The notes below the pieces were generated by a model. It did not search any database and had not been told where the DNA came from. It saw only the letters and a program-made list of their open reading frames with translations. From the NCBI RefSeq assembly GCF_026341775.1, contig NZ_JAPEOB010000002.1, positions 992,001 through 1,056,000 on the forward strand: a stretch of 64,000 nucleotides of DNA. The letters run 5' to 3'. This document shows, piece by piece, positions 51,664 through 60,278 of this stretch (positions within the stretch are counted from its first letter, which is position 1; each line of letters starts with the position of its first letter). The DNA is from Streptomyces sp. NBC_00654 (GTDB lineage Bacteria; Actinomycetota; Actinomycetes; Streptomycetales; Streptomycetaceae). The position numbers and the translations under genes are program-made.

Positions 51664-53385
51664 TCAGAAGAGGAAGTAGCGCTGGGCCATCGGGAGTTCC
51701 GCGGCAGGCGCGGGTTCGACCCTCTCGCCGTCGATGGTGACGGCGAAGCTGTCGGGGTCGACATGGACATGCGGCAGGGCATCGTTCTCGCGCATGTCCG
51801 CCTTGGTGACGCCCCGGGTGCTGGTGATCGGCACGAACCGCTTGCCGAGGCCGAGCCGTTCGGGAAGCCCGTCCTCGATCGCGACGGCCGCGACGAAGTT
51901 GAAGGAGTTGGCGGCGGGCGCCCGGCCGGTCGCGCCGAACATCGGACGGGGCAGCACCGGCTGCGGAGTGGGGATGGAGGCGTTGGCGTCCCCCATCTGC
52001 GCGTATGCGATCTGCCCGCCCTTGATGACGGTCTGCGGCTTGACCCCGAAGAAGACCGGATCCCAGAGCACGAGGTCGGCGAGCTTGCCGGTCTCGACCG
52101 AGCCGATCTCGCGGTCGAGCCCTTGCGCCGCTGCCGGGTTGATCGTGTATTTGGCGACATACCGACGGACCCGGTGGTTGTCGGCTGCTCCGTCGCCGGG
52201 CAGCGCGCCACGCCGCCGCTTCATCACATGGGCGGTCTGCCAGGTCCGCAGGACGACCTCGCCGACGCGGCCCATCGCCTGGGCGTCGGAGGAGATGATC
52301 GAGATCGCGCCGAGGTCGTGCAGGATGTCCTCGGCCGCGATGGTGGAGGGCCGGATCCGGGACTCGGCGAACGCGAGGTCCTCGGGGACCGCGGGGTTGA
52401 GGTGGTGGCAGACCATCAGCATGTCGAGGTGTTCCTCGATGGTGTTGACGGTGTGCGGCCGGGTGGGGTTGGTGGAACTCGGCAGGACGTAGGGCTCCGA
52501 GACCACGGTGATGATGTCGGGGGCATGCCCGCCCCCCGCGCCCTCGGTGTGGTAGGCGTGGATGGAGCGCCCGGCTATCGCGGCGAGGGTGTCGGCGACG
52601 AATCCGGCCTCGTTGAGGGTGTCCGTGTGGATGGCGAGCTGGGCGCCCGTCTCCTCGCAGACGCCGAGGCAGGCGTCGATGACGGCCGGGGTGGCACCCC
52701 AGTCCTCGTGGATCTTGAATCCGAGTGCGCCACCGCGCAGTTGTGCGTGCATGGCGTCGCGGGACATCGTGTTGCCCTTGCCGAGCAGCCCGATGTTGAC
52801 CGGGTACGCCTCCAGCGCCTCGAACATCCGGGCGAGGTGCCAGGAGCCGGGCGTGATGGTGGTCGCCTTGGTCCCCTCGGCGGGACCGGTGCCACCGCCG
52901 ACCAGTGTGGTCACCCCGCTGGAGAGTGCCTGGTCGACGATGGTCGGCGAGATGAAGTGGACATGCGCGTCGATGGCACCCGCCGTGAGGAACTTCCCGT
53001 TGCCCGCGATGATCTCGGTCTCGGGCCCGATGACCAGGTCGGGGTGGACCCCGTCCATGGTGTCGGGGTTTCCGGCCTTGCCGATCCCGGTGATCCGGCC
53101 GTCCCGGATGCCGATGTCGGCCTTGACGATGCCCCAGTGATCGATGATCACCGCGCCGGTGACGACGGTGTCGGGGGCACCCTCGGCGCGCGTGGTGCGT
53201 GCCTGGCCCATGGATTCGCGGATCACCTTGCCGCCGCCGAACACGGCCTCGTCCCCGGCGAGTCCGGGGCCGCCGGAGCGGTCCTCCTCGATCTCGACGA
53301 GGAGGTCGGTGTCGGCGAGCCGGATACGGTCGCCGGTGGTGGGCCCGAACAGATCGGCGTACACGGCACGGCTGAGTTCAGGCAT
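51664..53385 (-). CDS. ureC: Urease alpha subunit
   Basis: The 573-residue catalytic subunit that hydrolyses urea to ammonia and carbamate. Nickel ligands: HVHF, the carbamylated Lys224 in [16 protein letters not shown], the HTEGAGGGH region and the Asp in SSDAQAMGR. The flap His is in MVCHHLN. The ATG at 53385 lies inside the ureB stop region (8-base overlap), and sequence upstream belongs to ureB. Together with ureA and ureB this is a complete, intact enzyme. Confidence 0.97.
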   Translation of the reverse strand: MPELSRAVYADLFGPTTGDRIRLADTDLLVEIEEDRSGGPGLAGDEAVFGGGKVIRESMGQARTTRAEGAPDTVVTGAVIIDHWGIVKADIGIRDGRITGIGKAGNPDTMDGVHPDLVIGPETEIIAGNGKFLTAGAIDAHVHFISPTIVDQALSSGVTTLVGGGTGPAEGTKATTITPGSWHLARMFEALEAYPVNIGLLGKGNTMSRDAMHAQLRGGALGFKIHEDWGATPAVIDACLGVCEETGAQLAIHTDTLNEAGFVADTLAAIAGRSIHAYHTEGAGGGHAPDIITVVSEPYVLPSSTNPTRPHTVNTIEEHLDMLMVCHHLNPAVPEDLAFAESRIRPSTIAAEDILHDLGAISIISSDAQAMGRVGEVVLRTWQTAHVMKRRRGALPGDGAADNHRVRRYVAKYTINPAAAQGLDREIGSVETGKLADLVLWDPVFFGVKPQTVIKGGQIAYAQMGDANASIPTPQPVLPRPMFGATGRAPAANSFNFVAAVAIEDGLPERLGLGKRFVPITSTRGVTKADMRENDALPHVHVDPDSFAVTIDGERVEPAPAAELPMAQRYFLF

Positions 53386-53689
53386 CGAGGCCGCCTCCGG
53401 TCTCGCCGCGCAGGCCGGGGACGACGCGGCGCCCGGCGATCGGGACGAGTTCGATGTCGACGGGGATGCCGGGTTCGAAGCGCACCGCCGTACCCGCGGC
53501 GATGTGGAGCCGCAGCCCACGGGCGGCCGACCGGTCGAAGCGGAGCCCCGGGTTGGCCTCGGCGAAGTGGTAGTGGGAGCCGACCTGGACAGGGCGGTCG
53601 GCGGCGTTGAGGACGGTGAGCCGGGTGACGGGGCGGCCCGCGTTGAGCGGCACGGGGCCGTCCGCGTACAGGATCTCTCCGGGAATCAT
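53378..53689 (-). CDS. ureB: Urease beta subunit
   Basis: A 103-residue structural subunit starting [19 protein letters not shown], with [16 protein letters not shown] and [11 protein letters not shown] typical of UreB. It overlaps ureC by 8 bases and begins 15 bases after the ureA stop. Confidence 0.95.
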   Translation of the reverse strand: MIPGEILYADGPVPLNAGRPVTRLTVLNAADRPVQVGSHYHFAEANPGLRFDRSAARGLRLHIAAGTAVRFEPGIPVDIELVPIAGRRVVPGLRGETGGGLDA

Positions 53690-53704
53690 CGGCGGCGCTC
53701 CCCG

Positions 53705-54007
53705 TCAGACGATCGGGTCGTGGACGGTGACGAGCTTGGTGCCGTCCGGGAAGGTGGCCTCGACCTGTACGTCGTGCAGCATCTCGGGTATGCCGTCCAT
53801 GACTTCGGCCCGCGTGAGCAGTCCGCGTCCGGACGCCATCAGTTCGGTGACGGTGCGGCCGTCCCGGGCGCCCTCCAGCAGATGCGAGGTGATCAGGGCG
53901 ACAGCCTCGGGATGATTGAGCCGAAGCCCGCGTGCCCGGCGCTTCTCCGCGACATCGGCGGCCACATGGATGAGCAGACGTTCCTGCTCGTGCGGGGTCA
54001 GTTGCAC
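53705..54007 (-). CDS. ureA: Urease gamma subunit
   Basis: A 100-residue subunit with [54 protein letters not shown] and [19 protein letters not shown]. It is the first gene of the operon. A perfect 15-bp dyad lies 63 bases upstream of the start. Confidence 0.96.
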   Translation of the reverse strand: MQLTPHEQERLLIHVAADVAEKRRARGLRLNHPEAVALITSHLLEGARDGRTVTELMASGRGLLTRAEVMDGIPEMLHDVQVEATFPDGTKLVTVHDPIV

Positions 54008-54070
54008 GCTTCCACCTCATCGTCTTCCGCCCAGTACCGGCCCTGGGCGCAGCGGGACCCTATCCCGCCC

Positions 54071-54085
54071 TCAACAGTCTGTTGA
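54071..54085. promoter_or_regulatory. 15-bp palindrome upstream of the urease operon
   Basis: TCAACAG-T-CTGTTGA is a perfect dyad 63 bases before ureA. It is a candidate operator; no regulator gene lies beside it, so the binding protein is unknown. Confidence 0.55.
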
Positions 54086-54190
54086 AGGTCGAACAGGGGC
54101 CTCACGGCCAGGTATTGCACGTTAGGGCGGAAGTTTTTCCGTGGCGTTAACTGATCTTTTGCGGATCCATGGAGATCGGGCCGCGCAACC

Positions 54191-54248
54191 CGTTCGCCGG
54201 CGCGTCGGGCCGGACGTCCCGTTCGCCGGCGCATCGGGCCGGACGTCC
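54191..54248. repeat. 29-bp tandem duplication in the urease upstream region
   Basis: Two adjacent 29-base copies (54191-54219 and 54220-54248) beginning CGTTCGCCGGCGC differ at one position (G to A). They lie between the urease operon and the Phd-type gene; no gene is present in 54008-54276. Confidence 0.9.
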
Positions 54249-54276
54249 CGAAGCCGCCGGAGAGACCTATCGGCCG

Positions 54277-54561
54277 TCAGTCGTCACGGTCGTGGTGCCC
54301 GCGGTGCTCGGCGGCGATCCCGAAGCGGCGCCGTTCGCCCGGAGCGGAGGTCGTGGAGCTGATCGAGGACACCGAGCTGATCACCTGATCCTGCGCGGCG
54401 GCCTCCTCGCCTTCGAGTCGCTGGAGGTCGGCGGCGGAGACCAGCGCGACCAGCGGCTTGCCGTGCCGCGTCACGACCACGCGCTCGCCGCCGTAGACGA
54501 CACGGTTGATCAGTTCGGCGAGCTCTGCCCGCGCTTGCGTCACCGGAATCTCGTAGGCCAT
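54277..54561 (-). CDS. Phd/YefM-type antitoxin without a visible toxin
   Basis: A 94-residue protein. Residues 1-55 (MAYEIPVTQARAELAELINR, VVYGGERVVVTRHGKPLVAL) match the Phd/YefM DNA-binding antitoxin fold. The C-terminal 40 residues are Ser/Glu/His/Arg-rich and disordered-looking, where toxin binding would occur. Neither side holds a PIN, RelE or Doc toxin gene: downstream is the urease promoter, and upstream is IS30 debris. It is thus an orphan antitoxin or a remnant whose partner was lost. Confidence 0.8.
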   Translation of the reverse strand: MAYEIPVTQARAELAELINRVVYGGERVVVTRHGKPLVALVSAADLQRLEGEEAAAQDQVISSVSSISSTTSAPGERRRFGIAAEHRGHHDRDD

Positions 54562-54978
54562 GCCCCTAGCCTATGCAATGTCCACCTGGTCCGCCGTGGC
54601 CCGTGGCGACAGCGATTGGCCAGGTCAGAGGCTCTCGCGCGCTCCCGTGCGCTCTCGTCTGTGAGAGATGTGCGAGACGCGGTGGGACGGAGAGTCTTCC
54701 GGTCGCGCTGAATCCTGGCAGGTCGCAGCGGGGACCGACGCCTCGCATGACGCGATCGGGATGGTGCGGCCGACATCCTGGCCACGAGGTCTCCCGGCCG
54801 GGTCCGACGACGTCGGCGGGCGGCTCATCAAAACCGGCATACGGCGCGCACAGCCCCGGTCCGGCCCCGGAAGCAGCGCGCCCCGTGCCCGACGCCTCCG
54901 CCGGGTGCGCCCTGTTCCCGAAGCTGCCGCGAGGCGGGAGGCAACTCTCCGCAATCGGAGTGACACCCGGAACACATC

Positions 54979-55395
54979 TGCCACGCTCTGCGCCGGCTTC
55001 TTCCCCACCGGCCGGAGACGCATGTGGTCCACGAGACGATCCAGCCCTCTACGTCCACGGCGCGGTGAACTCCGCTGTGAACCGGCCGGGAGGCTCGGCG
55101 CAGCGGCCGTGCCCGCCGCAGGCCCCCGCCAGGCCCGCCAGGCCCGCCACCGACAGCCTCGCTTCAGCCATCCCATGACCGTGATCAGCGACCGCCCCGC
55201 CGAGGTCGAGGACCGGGCGGTTCCAGGTCACGGGGAGGGCGACTTGATCATCGGAGGAACAGCGTCTCGGCGATCGGCACCCCGGGGGAACGCTCCACCC
55301 GCCACGTCATGCACCTGCACCTGCCCGCCGACCACGGCGCCGAAGCCGTCACCGGCCAACTCGACCGCCGCCCACGCGAAACGCTCGACCGGACA
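54979..55395 (+). pseudogene. Degraded IS30-family transposase
   Basis: Scattered pieces in different frames resemble an IS30 transposase: CHALRRLLPHRPETHVVHETI (54979-55041), ALYVHGAVN next, then ISDRPAEVEDRAVPGHGEGD and LIIGG near 55185-55260, and HLHLPADHGAEAVTGQLDR near 55310-55370. The conserved HWEGD has become HGEGD. At least three frame changes separate them, so no protein can be made. No inverted-repeat ends were identified. The stretch 54562-54978 before it shows nothing recognisable. Confidence 0.6.
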
Positions 55396-55476
55396 TGTAT
55401 CCGTCGGCGACAGGCGGCGCTGCGACCCCGATGCGGTCGCCGAGAGGGCCGGCTCTGCGCGCGTACGATGAGCGGC

Positions 55477-55899
55477 ATGTCGTCCGATGCTTCTGTGTCC
55501 TCCGTGTGGCCGGTCCTGCACTACGACGACACGGGCAGGGCTCTGCGTTTTCTGGTCGATGTCCTGGGGTTCGCGCAGGCGGTTGCGGCACCGGACGAGC
55601 ACGGCGGTATCGGACATGCTGAGCTGCGTTGGCCTGGCGGTGGTGCGCTGGTGTTCGGTTCGACCCGGCATACCGACAGCGTGCACGGCGCGATGCGGTC
55701 CGGTACCAGCGCGGTCTATGTGGTGAGCGATGACGTGGACGCAGTGCATCGGCGGGTGGTCGATGCCGGCGGTGAGGTCGTCGAACCGCCGCACGAATCC
55801 CGGCTCGGTTCGGGCGCCGCGGCGTACGTGTGCACCGTGCGGGACCCCGAGGGCAACCTGTGGACCTTCGGCTCCTACCACGGCCCTTCGCCGTCGTAG
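55477..55899 (+). CDS. VOC-family (glyoxalase/bleomycin resistance-like) protein
   Basis: A 140-residue single-domain protein with two beta-alpha-beta-beta-beta units: VWPVLHYDDTGRALRFLVDV and GFAQAV, then SAVYVVSDDVDAVHRRVVDAGGEVVEPP and a DPEGNLWTFGSY ending. Such proteins bind a metal and act as dioxygenases, lyases or drug binders; the substrate is unknown. A TACGAT -10-like box at 55464-55469 lies 7 bases before the ATG at 55477, suggesting leaderless translation; an in-frame ATG at 55468 is the alternative. A stem-loop follows. Confidence 0.85.
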   Translation: MSSDASVSSVWPVLHYDDTGRALRFLVDVLGFAQAVAAPDEHGGIGHAELRWPGGGALVFGSTRHTDSVHGAMRSGTSAVYVVSDDVDAVHRRVVDAGGEVVEPPHESRLGSGAAAYVCTVRDPEGNLWTFGSYHGPSPS

Positions 55900-55919
55900 G
55901 AAGTCTGGAACAGCCGGGA

Positions 55920-55941
55920 ACCCCGGCATGTGTGCCGGGGT
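55920..55941. terminator. Stem-loop between convergent VOC and SulP genes
   Basis: ACCCCGGCA (55920-55928) pairs with TGCCGGGGT (55933-55941) across a 4-base loop. Both strands face it. Confidence 0.65.
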
Positions 55942-55969
55942 CCGCGGCTGTGGGGCTGCGGGCGGGGGG

Positions 55970-57507
55970 TCAGTGGCTGGTGAGTTCGCCGGTGAGCCTG
56001 CCGTGGAGGTCGGCGCTCGGGTCGTTCAGGCCGATGATCTCCACCGCCTTGCCGCGCTGCTTGTACTTGGCCTCGATGGCGTCGAGGGCGGCGACCGAGG
56101 AGGCGTCCCAGATGTGGGCGGCGGACAGGTCGATGATGACCTTGTCGGGGTCGCCGGCGTAGTTGAACTGGCCGACGAGGTCGTTGGAGGAGGCGAAGAA
56201 CAGCTCGCCCCTCACGGAGTAGACCATGGTGGTGTTGTCGGGGTCGGTGGTGGCGGTGACGCGGGCGAGGTGGGCGACGCGCTTGGCGAAGATGACCATG
56301 GCGGTGACCGAGCCGACGACGACGCCGATGGCGAGGTTGTCGGTGGCGACCACCACGATCACGGTGATGACCATGACGACGGTCTCACCGGCGGGCATCC
56401 GCTTCAGTGTCTTCGGGGCGATGGAGCGCCAGTCGAACGTCGCGAAGGACACCATCACCATGACGGCGACCAGGGCGGCCATGGGAATGTCGGAGACGAC
56501 CGGGCCGAAGCCGATGCACAGCACCATCAGGAACGCGCCCGCCAGGAAGGTCGAGAGGCGGGTGCGGGCGCCGGACACCTTCACGTTGATCATGGTCTGG
56601 CCTATCATCGCGCAGCCGCCCATGCCGCCGAAGAAGCCGGTGACGATGTTGGCGATGCCCTGACCGATGGACTCACGGGTCTTGGAGGAGCGGGTGTCGG
56701 TGATGTCGTCGACCAGCTTCGCCGTCATCAGCGACTCCATCAGGCCGACCAACGCCATCGCAAGCGCATAGGGGGCGATGGTGGTCAGGGTGTCCAGGGT
56801 GAACGGCACATCGGGCAGGCCGGGGACGGGCAGGGAGGACGGCAGGTCGCCCTTGTCGCCGACGGTGGGTACCGCGATGCCGGCGGCGACCGTGATGACC
56901 GTGAGGATGACGATCGACACGAGCGGGGCCGGGATCACCTTGGTGACCTTCGGGAAGAACACCAGGAGCGCGAGCCCCGCCACGATGAGCGGGTGGACGG
57001 GCCAGGGCACGTCGTGCATCTCCGGCACCTGGGCCATGAAGATCAGGATCGCGAGGGAGTTGACGAAGCCGACCATCACGCTGCGCGGCACGAACCGCAT
57101 CAGCTTCGCCACGCCGAGTGCGCCGAGGACGATCTGGAGAGCACCGGCCAGGATCACGGCGGCGACGAGATAGCCGAAGCCGTGCTCACGGTTCAGCGGA
57201 GCGATCACGAGCGCGACAGCGCCGGTCGCAGCCGAGATCATGGCGCGTCGGCCGCCGACGATGGAGATGGTCACGGCCATCGTGAAGGAGGCGAACAGGC
57301 CGATCGCCGGGTCGACTCCGGCGATGATGGAGAACGAGATCGCTCGGGGATCAACGCGAGAGCGACGACGAGACCGGCAAGGACCTCGGTGCGCCAGACC
57401 TTCGGATTGTTCAGCCAGTCGGGACGCAGATCGCGCAGTCGCGTGGCCGCGAACGGTGCGGACGTAGACAAGAGCAAGTACCTGTCGTACTCGGGCACAC
57501 CTGGCAT
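55970..57507 (-). pseudogene. SulP-family anion transporter with N-terminal frameshift
   Basis: The reverse strand encodes a nearly full SulP protein, but the beginning lies in another frame. The first frame from about 57507 reads ...SAPFAATRLRDLRPDWLNNP and VWRTEVLAGLVVALALIPE; near 57341-57346 one base appears lost (GAGCGATC where GAGGCGATC is expected). The second frame then continues AISFSIIAGVDPAIGLFASF to the stop. Membrane segments and a C-terminal STAS domain (HIWDASSVAALDAIE) are otherwise intact. SulP proteins move sulfate, bicarbonate or related anions. The shift is either a real inactivation or a sequence error; start site uncertain. Confidence 0.75.
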
Positions 57508-57804
57508 CACCCCGGGCGTGCGAGAAGGCGCAAGAAGACCGGGCGGCCATCCGCGAAGCCCGCGTACGGCGGACTGAAGTCAGAAGAGGCGGCAGGCACG
57601 GTCGGAAGCACCGCGGGGCGCCGCTCAGGGGCGAAGGGTCACGGCGGGCAGACCGCTGCGCCGGGCAACAGAGGTGTGCGCACGCTTCTCTCCTGCAGGC
57701 GTCGGTCTTCGCCGGGGCATCGCATCGTCGGCCGGCTGACGGTCACGGGGGCGTTCCCGCACCATGAGAGCGGACAGCACGGAGCTGATCCCCGCGATCA
57801 CTTA
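57508..57804. other. Divergent intergenic region between sulP and merR
   Basis: About 300 bases with no credible gene, followed by the MerR-type dyad. Presumably it carries the SulP promoter; none was identified with confidence. Confidence 0.45.
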
Positions 57805-57828
57805 CTCTACCCTGACGTTAGGGTAGAG
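57805..57828. promoter_or_regulatory. MerR-type operator
   Basis: CTCTACCCT (57805-57813) and AGGGTAGAG (57820-57828) form a perfect 9-bp dyad with a 6-base centre, 52 bases before the MerR start. The layout suits a MerR activator sitting between -35 and -10. Confidence 0.78.
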
Positions 57829-57879
57829 ATCGGCGTCGGCCGTATGTGGCCTCGGCGACAGAGAGAGGAAGGCGCCCGC

Positions 57880-58293
57880 GTGAGCAGCGAGCACATGCAG
57901 ATCGGCGAGGTCGCCGCGCGGACCGAGCTGTCCCTGCGCACCATCCGGCACTACGAGGAGACCGGCCTGGTCATCCCCTCCGCCCGCTCCCAGGGCGGGT
58001 TCCGGCTCTACACCGACGCCGATGTCGCCCGCCTCATGATCATCCGCCGGATGAAGCCGCTCGGTTTCACCCTGGACGAAACGCGCGACCTTCTGGCGGC
58101 CACCGACCGCCTCGACTCCGGCGAGGAGCTGCCCGCCGAGGTGCGGGAGCAACTCCTGGCGCAAGTACGGGAGTACGAGCGGGCCGCCACCCGGAAGATC
58201 GAGGAGCTGCGGGTCCAGCTGGCCCGCGCCGAGGACTTCGCCACCACCCTCCGTACCCACGTGGACCACGCCGCTCCTGCTACCCGGCGCTGA
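57880..58293 (+). CDS. MerR-family transcriptional regulator
   Basis: A 137-residue regulator from the GTG at 57880 (GAGAGAGGAAG just upstream); an ATG at 57895 is also possible. The DNA-binding domain has MQIGEVAARTELSLRTIRHY then EETGLVIPSARSQGGFRLYT, followed by RLMIIRRMKPLGFTLDETRDLL and a coiled-coil dimer helix. No Cys cluster for metal sensing is present, so it probably responds to another ligand. It is divergent from the SulP gene and likely controls it and itself through the dyad at 57805-57828. Confidence 0.92.
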   Translation: MSSEHMQIGEVAARTELSLRTIRHYEETGLVIPSARSQGGFRLYTDADVARLMIIRRMKPLGFTLDETRDLLAATDRLDSGEELPAEVREQLLAQVREYERAATRKIEELRVQLARAEDFATTLRTHVDHAAPATRR

Positions 58294-58329
58294 CTGGCTC
58301 TCCGGTTCCCACTTCCGGGTTCGTCTTCG

Positions 58330-58520
58330 CCGGGAGGCGGGTGCACCCCCTTCCGCCACGGCCTGGAGGAACGGGGCCTTTCCCGGCGGGCAAGCAGTCC
58401 CTGGCCGCAGCCCGGACGGCAGGCGGCGGACGCCACCAGTGGGACGGCGTCCTGCCCGCTTCCACCGTGCTGGTGGAATGGCCCGCCGACCAGGACGGGC
58501 CGACGGGCTACTGGATCGAA
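58330..58520 (+). mobile_element. Probable IS701-like transposase fragment
   Basis: A short stretch encodes GVLPASTVLVEWPADQDGPT followed by GYWI at about 58443-58517, reminiscent of the VEWP...P..YWL block in IS701-type DDE transposases. Pieces just upstream are in another frame. No ends or full gene remain. The call rests on one motif. Confidence 0.3.
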
Positions 58521-59314
58521 CCTGTCGCCCGAGACTCCCGTCGCCGGCCTGGTGCGGTGGGCGAAGATGCGCCCTGGGCTGTCGGCGTGGCGCGCTCAAG
58601 ACGGACCCGGAGCTCGTGCTCGGCCTCGGCGAACCCGGCAGGCAGTTCCGGCAGGAGGGCAAGGGCAGCGGCGATGATCTCCGCCGGCGCCCGCAGGTCC
58701 TCGTGGACCGCCCGGAACAGCACGTCCGCTTCCATCGGGGCCAGTTGGTAACGCCACGTCGGGTGGGCGTGCGACGCGGCGTAGTGGGCGGTCAGGATCT
58801 CGGCGGGTGACAGTTCGGCTCCGCACCGACGCAGGAACATCGCCAGGCCGTAACGGTTGATGAGCCCGCAGATCTCCTCGGCGTCGGCCTGGTTGCGGCG
58901 GTGCGCGTCGTGGATCTCGTACACCACGGCGTACACGAGCGCGCGTTCCCGTTCCGTGCGAGGCGCCGGGAACGGCTCGTCCCGCAACGACTTCTCGACG
59001 TCCGGCGCACTGACGAAGGGGCGACGGCCCGTGCTGGTGGCGGAGGAGACCGTCAGGCGGACGGCCCCAAGTGCGGCGGAGTTCTGCGAGAGCCCGCGCA
59101 CATACCGTAGGCGCTCGCTCGCCTCCGGCTCGGCCTCCCCGCAGGCTGCCCGCACCTGCGCGACCGTCGGCCCGTCGGTCCACGAGAACACCCACGCGCG
59201 TGCGGAGCCGGACCACTCGGCCTCGATCGCCTCCTGCCGGTCGGAGGCGAGGCCGAACCGTGCGGTGATCGTACGGGCGAGTCGGCGAAGGCGCGTCGCG
59301 CGGTCGGAAACCAT
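58508..59314 (-). CDS. Hypothetical protein
   Basis: A 268-residue soluble protein from the ATG at 59314. The N-terminal third contains WSGSARAWVFSWTDGPTVAQVRAACGE, and the centre reads RYVRGLSQNSAALGAVRLTV. The C-terminal half is helical (ERERALVYAVVYEIHDAHRR, EEICGLINRYGLAMFLRRCG, HPTWRYQLAPMEADVLF). No transmembrane segment or known catalytic motif was seen. The final residues run into the transposase debris, so the original C-terminus may be altered. Codon use looks normal for the host. Confidence 0.6.
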   Translation of the reverse strand: MVSDRATRLRRLARTITARFGLASDRQEAIEAEWSGSARAWVFSWTDGPTVAQVRAACGEAEPEASERLRYVRGLSQNSAALGAVRLTVSSATSTGRRPFVSAPDVEKSLRDEPFPAPRTERERALVYAVVYEIHDAHRRNQADAEEICGLINRYGLAMFLRRCGAELSPAEILTAHYAASHAHPTWRYQLAPMEADVLFRAVHEDLRAPAEIIAAALALLPELPAGFAEAEHELRVRLERATPTAQGASSPTAPGRRRESRATGSIQ

Positions 59315-59379
59315 CTCACTCAGTATCCATGAGGCACCGATGGCGCGGGCGGCGCTGCTGCGCCAGCACGCCGCCCGCG

Positions 59380-59680
59380 CCGGAGCCTGCCGCCCGCATC
59401 GACCTGGCCGCGGCCGATCTGCTCGGCAAGCTCGCCCCGGTTGCAACCGGTCACGCCATCGCGCTGATACCCGGGGTGCTGACGTGCGCGCTGCGGGCCG
59501 ACGTCACCACAGTGGGCCTCGTCTGTCCCCCGGCCCGCGGCATCTGCACGCTCACACCACGCGGTGCCCCCCACCCTTCCGCGGCGCCCCTGTTCGACCA
59601 GCTCGCCACAGCCTTCGGCTCGGTTGTCGGCGGGGCTGAGACAAGTCCTGTCATCGCATGGCCCCCACACCTTGGCTGAG
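59380..59680 (+). pseudogene. C-terminal remnant of a LysR-type regulator
   Basis: The frame reads KLAPVATGHAIALIPGVLTC then ALRADVTTVGLVCPPARGIC and TLTPRGAPHPSAAPLFDQLA. This looks like the last part of a LysR substrate-binding domain (VAAGxGIALxP). No DNA-binding domain or start codon remains. Confidence 0.5.
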
Positions 59681-59745
59681 GGCCGGGCGGCCGTTGGAGA
59701 CAGGATCTCGTGGAACCGTCTACGGGTTGCCTCGTGAACGGCGCG

Positions 59746-60030
59746 TCAAGAGGAGGTCGGCTCGCCGCCGTCGCTTTCGCCATAGTCGCTTTCGGTGTTC
59801 TCGGCGCCGCCGGGGCTGTCCTGCGGGCCGTTCCCGGCGTCGGAGTAGTCCCGGTACCCGAAATCCCCGACGTTCGCAGCATCGTCGGCACCGCCGTCCG
59901 CGCCACTGCCCGATCCGTCGTCCGAGTCACTGCCCGGCCCGCGGTCCGGGCTGGCGGCGGCATCACGCCCGTCCCCCGAGTCGCCACTGTCCTCGCTTCC
60001 CGAGTCGTCCCGGTCGTCGACGTCCTCCAA
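59746..60030 (-). CDS. Acidic Asp/Ser/Gly-rich low-complexity ORF
   Basis: A 94-residue frame with high third-position GC, opening at a TTG (60030) and reading EDVDDRDDSGSEDSGDSGDG through SDSDDGSGSGADGGADDAAN to the stop. It is disordered and strongly acidic. The acidic stretch continues in frame upstream past 60030 without an ATG or GTG, so this may be the tail of a truncated protein. The opposite-strand frame (59710-60129) has poorer codon use and is rejected. Function unknown. Confidence 0.35.
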   Translation of the reverse strand: MEDVDDRDDSGSEDSGDSGDGRDAAASPDRGPGSDSDDGSGSGADGGADDAANVGDFGYRDYSDAGNGPQDSPGGAENTESDYGESDGGEPTSS

Positions 60031-60278
60031 GTCATCCCTGTTGTCATCGCTCTCCGAGTCGTCACCCGTACCGTCTTCACGTGGGGGGCGGCCGTGTCGG
60101 GGGATCGCCCGGACCCATCCTCGGCGTGATCGGTCGGGTGAAGCGGGGCGCGGCGGGGGCGAGGGAGCGGGGTGGCTGTCACAAACCGAGTTGCTGTCCG
60201 GTCCTGAGGGATGACTGGACGGTGTTCCCCATGGCGCCGTCGATGTCTTCGGTCAACGCTCGTCAAGAGGAGAACAAT

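Noticed and set aside
59710..60129. 139-codon forward frame rich in Val/Arg
   Set aside because: Third-position GC is weaker than on the opposite strand, and the sequence is what a reversed acidic repeat would give.
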